From contig CM023538.1 of the NCBI GenBank assembly GCA_013350335.1, forward strand, positions 57,835,080 to 57,899,079: DNA of 64,000 bases, given 5' to 3'. Source of the stretch: Chimonanthus salicifolius. Lineage: Eukaryota > Streptophyta > Magnoliopsida > Laurales > Calycanthaceae. A program made the translations under genes and the position numbers. This document shows, one piece after another, positions 44,897 through 54,500 of the stretch (position 1 is the first letter of the stretch; the number at the start of each line of letters is the position of its first letter). The notes below the pieces were generated by a model, which was not told where the DNA came from, did no database searches, and worked only from the letters and a program-made list of their open reading frames with translations.

Positions 44897-45088
44897 TGTA
44901 ATACCCTGCTCCAAAAAGTCCCACATTGCTAGTTGCATTGTAATTCCCTGGTATATAAGTGGTAGCATTCCTCCTTCTAGCATGAGGTATTTTGGGAGGA
45001 ACAGTGGGTTGACTAGCCAATTGAAAGCTTTGCGGACTGTGTGAGGCTCAGAGTGGACAATATCATGCTAGTGGGACGGGTAGTTACA
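44897..45088 (+). mobile_element. Solo LTR of a TRIM element
   Basis: A 192-bp unit starts TGTAATACCCTGCTCC and ends GGGACGGGTAGTTACA. It is flanked by TAGCA and TAACA (4 of 5 match), inside the copia protease region. Its right part (GTGGACAATATCATGCTAG) matches the LTRs of the complete TRIM at 50151-50692 when those are read on the minus strand. A solo LTR arises by recombination between two LTRs. Confidence 0.82.
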
Positions 45089-45092
45089 TAAC

Positions 45093-45460
45093 ATTTGTTT
45101 GAAATTCCATGATGGTTTTGTTAAAGTTTTGTCTGATGTTAGATATGTGTCATATTTAAAGAAGAATCTCATCTCTTTGGGTGCATTGGAAGCAAAAGGC
45201 TACTCGACAGAAGAATATAGTTGCTTCATGTGCACGTGTTGTGATGAAGGCTACTCGACAGAAGAATATAGTTGCTTCATGTGCACGTGTTGTGATGAAG
45301 GCTACTCGACAGAAGAATATATATTTCTTGCAGGAAAGTACAGTTGCAGGTGCAGCAGTCATTGAACAGAGAAGAGACAAATTTGACATAGATGTTCGTT
45401 GCACTCAGGGGTCAAGTTCAAAGCACAGTTTGGAGTTGATCAACATTCGACAGGTTTGAG
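45093..45460 (+). pseudogene. Copia protease/pre-integrase remnant
   Basis: Reads KFHDGFVKVLSDVRYV, LKKNLISLGALEAKG and ARVVMKATRQKNIYFLQEST, which are the protease end and GAG-pre-integrase domain. Internal 51-bp repeats (next entry) expand it. It then passes into non-coding 3' sequence, so integrase and reverse transcriptase are absent. Confidence 0.7.
45198..45322 (+). repeat. 51-bp in-frame tandem repeat in copia pre-integrase
   Basis: GGCTACTCGACAGAAGAATA recurs at 45198, 45249 and 45300, giving two full 51-bp units and a partial third. The period is 17 codons, so the reading frame is kept through the array. Confidence 0.9.
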
Positions 45461-45822
45461 CACCTTCGGGTGCATGGCGCCTAAGTGCGCATTTGGTTGC
45501 AGTCGGCAACAATTGATCACTTCGTTTGGCTTGGCGTGAGATTTCTTGCCAAGGTGGAGTTATTAGAGATGGTCCGTCTGCAAATCTCGTCAAACTGGAG
45601 ATTGTTAAGATTTGAGTCGATTTTAGTAATAGATTTTTGGGATATAGATCTAGAAACATTTGGTTTTGTGGGATTTAATCCCAACAGTGGATTGTATCAT
45701 CGATCGAGTTAGGTTACTGGTCATATGTTGGGTTGATATGTCATGGATTATGGATCAAGTCATGGTTGGGTTGGATCTTGGATGATGGGTTAAGTTAGAT
45801 GACGATTAGTACATGGGTTGAA

Positions 45823-47214
45823 CAGGGCCGTCTTAATCATTGGACAAGAAAGACGGTGGCCTTAGGCCCCCTGGATGAAGAAGGCCCCTTCGCAGTGGCT
45901 GGACTTCAATAGTGCATTAGTTAAAAAAAAATTATATAATTCTTATAGTTTTGAATAATAAAATCTCTTTAAAATTATTTTTTAAGCACTGTATATTTCT
46001 AAAATTTCTCAAATTAAATATCCGGACTAATTACGATAACCTAATAAAAATAGTTTAACACTTCAAGATCTTTTGACACTCCTAAATGCTTAAAACACAG
46101 TGTTTTACAAATAAGGGTATCCCTCAGATGTGCCTAAAACACACTTCTGGAAGTCCAAACAACAAACCGTAAAAACTATTGAACTCCAAATTCAAAGCTG
46201 AATAAATATGTGAAATTTGAAAACTTAGATCTTTCAAATGATTGTTTACCAAAAATAGGTGATATTTTCCCATCTCAAATCCCATTCCCTTTTTCAAACA
46301 AAAAAAATCCAGTTAAACAATTATTTGAAAGATTTAAGTTTTCAAATTTCATATATTTGTTTAGTTTTGAATTTGGAGTTCAACAAGTTTTACGGTTAGT
46401 TATTTGGACTCTGGAAGTGTATTTTTGACACAGCCGAGGGATACCCTTTATTTGTAAAACACTATGTTTTGAAATATTTGAGAGTCTCAAAAGACCTTAA
46501 AGTCTTAAAGTATTTTTATCAGGTTATCGTAATTAGTACGGATATTCAATTTGAGAAATTTTGAAAATACAGAGTGCTTAAAAAATAATTTTAAAGTTTT
46601 AAAGGAGATTTTATTATTCAAAACTATAAGAATTATAGAGTTCTTTTTAACTAATGCACTATGCATTACTGTAGCTTATGTAGACCGAATGGAATTTATG
46701 CATGAATAATGGTCCGAACGAAGGAAAAATGTTCTTAACTCACGTTCGGACAATGCGAAAGTGGAAGGGCAAAATGGTAATTTCTAATAAAAATTTGAAA
46801 ACTCATGTGTGCTAAAGAAAAATCCCGTGTCTAAATAATTACCCTTATTCAAATTATATAGAAAAGAAGAAGAAGATAAGAGCAGTAGAGAGAACACATC
46901 TCTCACTCTCTCTTTGCACTTCAGCCCACTCAGTATATTTATCTTTTAAAGTGTTCTTATTCTATTTTAATTTTTGAATATGCTAATTTTACTGAGATGA
47001 ATATGTTAATTCACTCGTATGGATAAATTTTTCAATGCTCTGTATTATTGGTCTCTTGATTTTTTAAGTTAAAAAAATTATTGTTTAGAATAATTTATTT
47101 TATAATATATAATTAAAATTTTAATTAAATATTACTTATAATAATATGTTAAATACCAAGAAGACTCCATTTAACTTTTTTGTCTTAGACCTCAACTTGT
47201 TTCTAGACGGCCCT
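45823..47214. mobile_element. hAT-type element 1 with internal snap-back, 8-bp TSD
   Basis: About 1.39 kb starting CAGGGCCGTCTTAATCATTG and ending TCTAGACGGCCCT, flanked by GGGTTGAA on both sides (45815-45822 and 47215-47222). The CAGGGCCGTC ends are inverted repeats (one terminal G is lost in the right-hand G run). The inside holds a large inverted repeat (about 45911-46664). No transposase is encoded. Confidence 0.78.
45911..46664. repeat. ~750-bp near-perfect inverted repeat (snap-back)
   Basis: The left arm starts ATAGTGCATTAGTTAAAA and the right arm ends AACTAATGCACTAT. Inner landmarks also pair, for example GGACTAATTACGATAACCT on the left with AGGTTATCGTAATTAGTAC on the right, and GAAAACTTAGATCTTTCAAA with TTTGAAAGATTTAAGTTTTC. 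The loop near 46275-46300 is short. Such DNA would form a long hairpin and, if transcribed, a long double-stranded RNA. Confidence 0.85.
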
Positions 47215-47570
47215 GGGTTGAATGATAGGCTTCGATATCCATTAGTTGTGGTTTTTACAATCCTTCCCTCCTCCGCGAATTCATTTTCCACAAAAATGTG
47301 GAAAAATGGTTGTATCATGAAAATCATTTTTCATGGAAGTGATTCACATGAAATAAAGGGAACAACTTCAATATGAAAATTATTTTCACATTCGTGATAT
47401 ATATTATGAACAAACATTCATAAGGCAGATGTTAGAACTCACGAACCAACAAAGAGGAGTGAAGAGTTAAAATCTAAATATGTTTGTCCAGGTCCGGCAC
47501 TGCCCTTAATAAAAAAAAGCAACAGCTTAAGGTCCAAATATTAAAATGTCCTTGATAAGTTATAGTGTTA

Positions 47571-47836
47571 TTTTTTAAATACTGTATATTTTTAAAATTA
47601 CTCAAATTGAATATTCAGACTAACTGATAGAAATACTTTAAAACTTTAAGGTCTTTTGACACTTCCAAATGCTTAAAACATAGTGTTTTACAAATAAAGG
47701 TATCCTTTGACTGTGCCGAAACATATTTAGGAGTGTCAAAAGACTTTGAAATCTTAAAGTATTTTTATTAAGTTATCGTAATTAGTCTGAAAATTCAATT
47801 TGAGAAATTTTAAAAGTACATAGTGCTTAAAAAATA
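47571..47836. repeat. Snap-back inverted repeat a of element 2
   Basis: TCAAATTGAATATTCAGACTA on the left pairs with TAGTCTGAAAATTCAATTTGA on the right, and GGTCTTTTGACACTTCC pairs with AGGAGTGTCAAAAGACTTT. Related to the arms in element 1. Confidence 0.75.
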
Positions 47837-47847
47837 ACTGTGCAGAA

Positions 47848-48215
47848 TTCACAGTACATTAGTTAAATTATAAAATATCCTTTAAAATTTTAAAGTTATT
47901 TTTTAAGCAATGTGTATTTTCAAAATTTCTCAAATTCAATATCTGGACTAATTACGATAACCTGATAAAAATACTTTAAAACTTCGAGGTCTTTTGATAC
48001 TTCCAAATGTGTTTTCGGCACAACTGAGGGATATCCTTATTTGTAAAATATTGTGTTCTAAGTATTTAGGAGTGTCAAAAGACCTTAAAGTCTTAAAGTA
48101 TTTTAATCAGGTTATCATAATTAGTCCGGATATTCAATTTGAGAAATTTTAGAAATACATAGTGCTTAAAAAATAACTTTAAAATTTTAAAGAAGATTTT
48201 AAAAATAGCGTATGC
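47848..48215. repeat. Snap-back inverted repeat b of element 2
   Basis: TCAATATCTGGACTAATTAC on the left pairs with ATAATTAGTCCGGATATTCA on the right. The flanks TTTTAAAGTTATTTTTTAAGC and GCTTAAAAAATAACTTTAAA also pair. Same family as inverted repeat a. Confidence 0.75.
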
Positions 48216-48455
48216 AATGGAATTTAGGCATGAATAATGGATGCTAACACAGAAGGGCAACACGGTAATTTCCTTCAAAAAACTGAAAGCCGTGTCTGCA
48301 GAAAAAAAATACCCATGTCTAAATAATTATCCTATAATAATATGTTAAAATTTTAATTAAATACTACTTATAATAATATGTTAAATAAAAAAGAAAGTCC
48401 ATTTAAATTTTTTGCTTTAGGCCTCCGCTTGTATCTAGTCGGCTCTGTGTTTGTC

Positions 48456-50150
48456 ATGTGGTGCAAAGCACCATGCCACTGTCTATGTAGTTCTTGGTTA
48501 AAGGTCACATAATTAAGATGAGTCTTATAAAACAAAGTCTTGATGTTCAAGCTAAATCATAAGTTAAGCCTCACTAACCCTTACCATAACTATCAACAAT
48601 TGATTCATATAGAGTTACGGACTATGATTACTACTTTGCCTTTTAATTTCATATAATATATGTATTATATACATACATTATGGAATATGGGTCAACGTTT
48701 GCTCAATAACTTTGATGAAGATTTTATAGACTTCAATGGAGGCTCACTACATTTATTGGGCGCAAATTTGTTAAGCCCAACCCATATTGTAGGACCTACA
48801 ATTAAGGTACACTCGACGTTGAGTTGGATTAAGTTTGGGTCATTCAAACCTGCCTAAGATTTTTCTTAAAATTTGGTACTGATTCAACTTGAGAATTGAG
48901 ATATGTAAAATACTTATATTTTTAGAGACAACGACCACTTCTTTTTTAGACTCAAGTAAACTTCGAATCCACTTTGACAGTATATAGAGACATTGACTAT
49001 TTTATTAGACCAATGTCCCAAAATGAAAGAAAGCCCTTCCATTCAACTTTCCACTGAAAATTGCTTTTATAGTTTTCCCATTTTTATAAAAATTTGGACT
49101 AAATTGAATAATTTTGAGTTGAGTATAATGAAATCTAGATTGGGTCAACCCAATTCATATATATATATATATCCAAACTAACTCATTCTTTTGTCCCCCA
49201 CACCTATGAAAGTGTAAGTTGGACATATGAATTAGATGAGAGATGACATACTTAAACTAATAGGTATGATCAATTAGTGTACAATGTTTTATATCGAACA
49301 CCTATATATAAGGCTTATCAAATAAAACAATGATGGATTCATCGAATTTTTCCTTTATTAAATATGTGACCTACAAAAAAATACTTTAATTGAATGAATG
49401 GAGCTATATTTTTAAGCTCTCTAGAATTTGATCCATTCATTTTTTAATATTTTGACTTTTACAAACTTTAAAAGTATAGTTTTATTGATTTAACCAAAGT
49501 GATTCATGTTGGGCTATATAGTGATATTCTCTTCAATGTATCTATCGCCGCACTTTTAGTAGGTCCTATATCAACATGTCTGACATAATATGCCACAAAC
49601 AATTGTGAGAGTGATCATTTCGCTTAAATAATACTGCATTGGTGGATAAAATAGATAAATGGGTGGAAATTATACACTGAGTCTTTTATAAAAGAGTAGA
49701 TGGACATGATTGTCTAATTTCAATCTAAATAGATGGCCAATCTTAATAGCATATATAGTTGTCACATTTTTTTAAGAATTTCGAATTTTGTAGAATTTTA
49801 GAAATTTGTTTGTCCTTAATTTTGAAATTAGAAAATTTCAAATTCCAATTAACTTCATGGTGTTATTTTTGAAATATAATTATCAATATTATTTTTGTTT
49901 TAATATTTATATATGCTAATGAATATTATGGAACTCACTTGCAATTTCAAGTCAATACATCATGTATTTTTTAAATTTTGTAATCATTAGAATTTTATAA
50001 ATTGTAATTTTAATTTAAGAAAAACCAGATAGAATAAAATTTCATTGACATTTATTCAATTTTAGAATGTCAAAATTTAAAATTTCAAGACTCAATTATT
50101 TTAAAACGCTAGAAAAGAATTGTATCAAAGGGACAATGACACTTGTTAAG
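48456..50150. other. AT-rich intergenic stretch, no gene seen
   Basis: No recognisable coding region, RNA gene or complete transposon. A short (TA)n run lies at about 49158-49173. Confidence 0.5.
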
Positions 50151-50692
50151 TGTAACGACTCGTCCCGCTAGCATGATATTGTCCACTCTGAGCTTCACAC
50201 AGACCGTACGACTTTCAACTGGTGAGTCAACCCATTGTTACTCCCAAAATGCCTTATGCTAAGGAGAGGGGAGTAAGTACCCTCTTATAACCCCACACCT
50301 CCTCTACCTCATGGGTGATGTGAGACTTTTTCCCACACCCTTACGTGGGTGGAGTGTTACAATTTACCCTCCTTAAGACCAGAGCCGTCCCCGGCTCTGT
50401 CAAGTCACACTGACAATGGGTCTACTCAAGCAACACAACACAGAAGGGTAGAGGGCTCACACAGTCCGAGTGTTGAATCGTACTCTGATACCAAATGTAA
50501 CAATCCGTCATTTCAGTATAATATTGTTCACTTTGGACCCCACGTGGGGCGGCCTATACGACTTTGCATTGGACCAGGCCTAAAAGGCCTTGTGCTAAGG
50601 AGAGGGGAGTACCCTCTTATAATCCCACACCCCTCAACTTCATGGGCAATGTCGGACTTTTTCCCACACCCCCACGTGGGTGGGGTGTTACA
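50151..50692 (-). mobile_element. Complete TRIM element (minus orientation)
   Basis: Two LTR-like ends, 50151-50361 and 50496-50692, both begin TGTAAC and end GTGTTACA on the plus strand. They share CTAAGGAGAGGGGAGTA, CTCTTATAA and TTTTTCCCACACCC. The 134-bp interior has GTACTCTGATACCAA next to the right-hand LTR. Its complement, TTGGTATCAGAGTAC, is a perfect-type tRNA-Met primer-binding site, and the complement of CCTCCTTAAGACC next to the left-hand LTR is the polypurine tract. The element therefore reads on the minus strand. At 542 bp with no gag or pol, it is a TRIM. Flanks show no clean TSD. Confidence 0.88.
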
Positions 50693-50699
50693 CTTAGAA

Positions 50700-51539
50700 T
50701 TCTCCAGTATTTCATAGAAAATGAAAGAAACACATGAGATTCATTTGTGGGTGATAAAGTTAAGGAGATTTAATATAATAATTACAAAATTATTCTAACT
50801 ATATGATTTAACAGAAGTAAGAAACAAAACAATAATAAAATAAAGTTAAAAAATAAAAAAAATAAAAAATAAATAGAAAATTGGAAAAATTATTTTATTT
50901 ATTACTTTACCTTCTCAACTTTCGTGTTCATTCTCATTTCAATCAAAAGTAAAAAATCCTAATTTTGAAATGCATTTTATTTTGAGTGCCCTTTATTCAA
51001 AATTCCCAATTTTAATTAAAAAATAAAAATTATCAAATATTTGTAGATATAAATATTATTATACAAACATTAAAATTCTCCATTTCATTGGTCCACATAA
51101 AAATCCGACATATCAAGTTGTTAACAAAGTTGGCTGTCCCATGAATGCTTACTTTTCCTGTTTCAGGAGAAAATTGGTGTCAAGTCCTAACTTTCTAGGA
51201 CATGAAAAATACAATGAAAGCCAGTCATCGAACTCTCGAACTGAAAGGCAAAAGTTTTCGACCTTTACTCGCACGTTCGATCGTGTCATTCGGAATCTGC
51301 TGGGGACGTGTCGCCTTCTTGTCAATCGTCCACCCATACCTGACTCCTATCCTTCTCTCTCTCTCTATCTATCTCTGTTGTTGGGATGTGTATACATCAT
51401 ATTATTATATTGTTTCTCTATTTCTATTAATGAGTGAGAGGTCAGAGGAATGTTACTACAGCAAAACATTCTCAGCATATCAGAGATGTTTCTGGATTGA
51501 AATCTCTCACAAGCAAGGTGAGTGATTTGGATTTTGGAG
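50700..51539 (+). promoter_or_regulatory. Upstream region and leader of SS3
   Basis: AT-rich to about 51100, then a C/T-rich leader with TCTCTCTCTATCTATCTCTG before the ATG at 51540. No clear TATA box was identified. A GT-rich splice-like AAGGTGAGTG at 51514-51523 lies just before the ATG and could be a 5'UTR donor, but no acceptor upstream of the ATG was seen. Confidence 0.4.
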
Positions 51540-54500
51540 ATGGAGTTGTCAGCTCAAGCACAGAGGAGCCCTTTTCTTCATGGGACTCGAATCACCATCA
51601 AGCCTTTCTTTGGAACCTTCACTTTTCGAAGATCACCACAAGTATCCATTTCTTCCCCTAGTCCCTTTTTTTTTCTGCTTTCTGATCTGTTCCCTTATGG
51701 ATTCTACTTTCTGGAGTTTGTTGTTTTTTGGGTTTATTTTCTGTTTAAGTGATGGGAGTTTTTTGAATCAAGAGTTTGTGATGCTTGTTGCTATCTGGGT
51801 TTCTTTTCTTTTGGTTTTCTATTTACTGTTTTGGTTTTCTGGTTCGTTGAATGGATGCCAGTTTTTTGCATCAAGAGTTTTGTGACATAGTTTTGTTCTT
51901 ATTGCTAAGTTCTGGATTGCTTTCTTATTATTATTTTTTCTGCTTGGTTTTATGAGTTTTCCTAGTCTTTCTTATTTTGGAGTCAACATACCTGGAGATG
52001 GAGTGAAGCATTTTCTTGGAAAATCATCAATTTTATTTTCAAAAGTCAAAATAACATTTGGTTTAATTACTTCATTGAAAATTTTGCTAAAAAAATTCCT
52101 TCATTTAAAAAATGGTTATTTGGGTATTTAATGTCTGTGGTGTATTTCCTTGAAATGGTGTCCTTTGACATATCCTTTCTTGTTGCTGTGGATTGAATGT
52201 ATTTCTGCACTCTTCCATTTGTTTCCATTTTCTTTCATTTGTTTTAGACTGCAGGGAATTGCCCATTTCAGGAAATGCGGTATCAGGGCATTTCCATGTT
52301 ACTTGTAATCCCATATTTAGTTTCTGATCATCGGGATCAACTTCAACTGGTACAAGAAAGCACCTCAGTGTTTATATGGTTGATGATACTGGCGTCGGAT
52401 TATGGAATTGAAATTTCAAATGCTGCCTCCTTTTGCAGACCATGCTTGTATTTATTTGGTTGGCACCATGACCTGGATGTAGAATGGAGGTCAAGTTCGT
52501 GAGATGGCTGGGCCAGTATGTTTGGTTTGGTACTCGTATCCATTCAAAGCATATACAATGTGAAAGAAGAGATAAATGGTAAAGGTGATATGGAAAGAAA
52601 ATAGATGAGAGATTGAAGATTTTCTTGATGTATATTGGGAAATGGAAATAAAATTCCGAGAAACATGAATATGCCCATTTACTCAAAAAAAAAAAAAAAA
52701 AAAAGGAAAGAAAGAAAGAAAGAAAGAAAAAAGAAAAGAGAGATGAATCCACCCACAAAAAGTGGAAAGAGAAGAGCAGAATGATTCAGGTGCAGTCAAC
52801 CTCAGTTATGATGAGATCAATCTAGTCTTATGTGTGGGTCCCACCTTTCCATTATGGAAAACGCTTGTGATGAGTAACCTCCCTCGTGACAACTACTTGT
52901 CATCGAAGCTCATTTGGTGGGTTGCTGGAAGATGGTGTTTAGGAGCATTCTCCACAAGGACAGAGTTATTGCTTAAGTGACGAAAGGTGCAAGGAAAAAG
53001 GTGATTGTAATATGGGAATAAAAGCTGCAGTTTGGATTTCTTAGGTTCAGAGTAGATGGAGTAGTGAAAAGAAAGACAGGACCAACATGTATAGGTGGGA
53101 TGCTCCATGGCTTGGAGGGGTTGGGAGCTTTTGTCACGAAGCCAGTTATGGTTAAAAGACTGGAACCGGTCATTTTATCGGGCCCTATTGGTTTAGAATA
53201 CGAATCGGGTGCTATTTTCAAATATTGGTGGAACTGTTCTTATCTGGTGTGAAATTTCAAAACCCCACAAGAATTATGAAAAAATGTCCAAAAAATCTAG
53301 AATATTGAAAAGTATTGGATTGTAAAGTTTCTTTCTTGGACCAAAGATATGTAATAAAAATTAATTATTACTACCTTTCAAAAAAATAATCATTACTAAT
53401 CAATCATTAAACAAAGAAGTCTGATGTTAAGAGTTGGTGATGGAAGAATATTGAAGAATTCATTCAAACAATTATGCACTCATGCGATAAACTAGAATTT
53501 GGAGTCCTATAACTGACATAGACCTAATAGCTATAATAATTCATTTTGAAAATAGTGAAAAATATAAAAGTAAAAATAAAAAACTTTCGTCATGGATCTT
53601 AGTAAGAAATCTTGTTGGTAACTGACTAGATCTACATGCAAACTTTTATCTTATTTCATTTGAAAAAAACATAAAAAATGACAAAAATGTGAAAAAGGGA
53701 AAATCGGCTGGGATTTTCAAATGAAAATATATGTGATTTTTTATTTTTCTCCTTTTATTTAGAAACTGTATCAGTATACACTGGTTCATGGTTTGAACCG
53801 CCTAGTTTTTTGAAATCATGAATGGAATTTATTGTTGCCTTTCAAAAAACAATGTTGTGGTGTTACTTATATTGTATTGTGAAAAAAGGAATTTTTTTGG
53901 AGGTCAGCTGGTTTTTATTGATCCGTGGAACAAGCTCACTCACTATCAATTGAATTAAAAAATAATCTAGGCCATTTAATGATATTAAACACTGATTAAC
54001 AAAATTTTCTATATTGTGTGGACGAGTTCTCATTATCGTTTAACTGTCCGTTACTAGGCTACTGCATACTTGGGTTGACTGTTTCAATGTTCATAAATAG
54101 GCTTTAACTTGATCGATGGTCAAATCTATTATGCTATAATGGAGTGGGTAATGCCTTCAAACCTAATGAAGACCTCACTCAATGTTCTTAAACTGCCTTT
54201 TAGCAGTTCTATTATGGTATAATGGAGTGTGATAAATACCTTAGGACTTTCATGGGGTTTTTGGACTGAAAACATTGCATAACTGCTACAACTTTTTTTC
54301 ACAAAAAATATTGGCAAACATCCAATCAATCAGACTTAGGCTGGATAAGCAGTGTGGACTCTTATGCCTCTGGTCACTTGTTGGCTGACAATTGTGTATG
54401 GCTCAGGCAACATATAATTTCTTTTCATAGAGTGCCTGAAACTGATTGAGCTTCTTTAAGAAAGATAGTGTTGATCGACTTGAAATGATAATTAGTTATA

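Larger units (their letters stand above)
39617..45690 (+). mobile_element. Copia element, internally deleted and twice invaded
   Basis: The 5' LTR starts TGTTAGGATTTGG at 39617. The 3' LTR starts TGTTAAGATTTGAG at 45603, just after a purine-rich CCAAGGTGGAG tract. The LTRs share TCGATTTTAGTAAT and neighbouring text but are diverged. Between them are gag, zinc knuckle, protease and pre-integrase remnants; integrase, reverse transcriptase and RNase H are missing. The element is split by a gypsy insertion (40223-44186) and by a solo TRIM LTR (44897-45088). It was already a non-autonomous derivative or has decayed since. Confidence 0.8.
47489..48447. mobile_element. hAT-type element 2 with two snap-backs, perfect 8-bp TSD
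   Basis: 959 bp starting CAGGTCCGGCACTGCCC and ending CTAGTCGGCTCTG, flanked by TGTTTGTC on both sides (47481-47488 and 48448-48455). The 3' 200 bp resembles the 3' end of element 1 (GTTAAATA..., CTTTAGGCCTCCGCTTGT-type text). Two inverted repeats lie inside: about 47571-47836 and 47848-48215. No coding capacity. Confidence 0.8.

Noticed and set aside
52372..52758. 128-codon minus-strand frame in SS3 intron 1
   Set aside because: Starts in a poly-A/(GAAA)n tract read as Ser/Phe runs; low complexity with no family.
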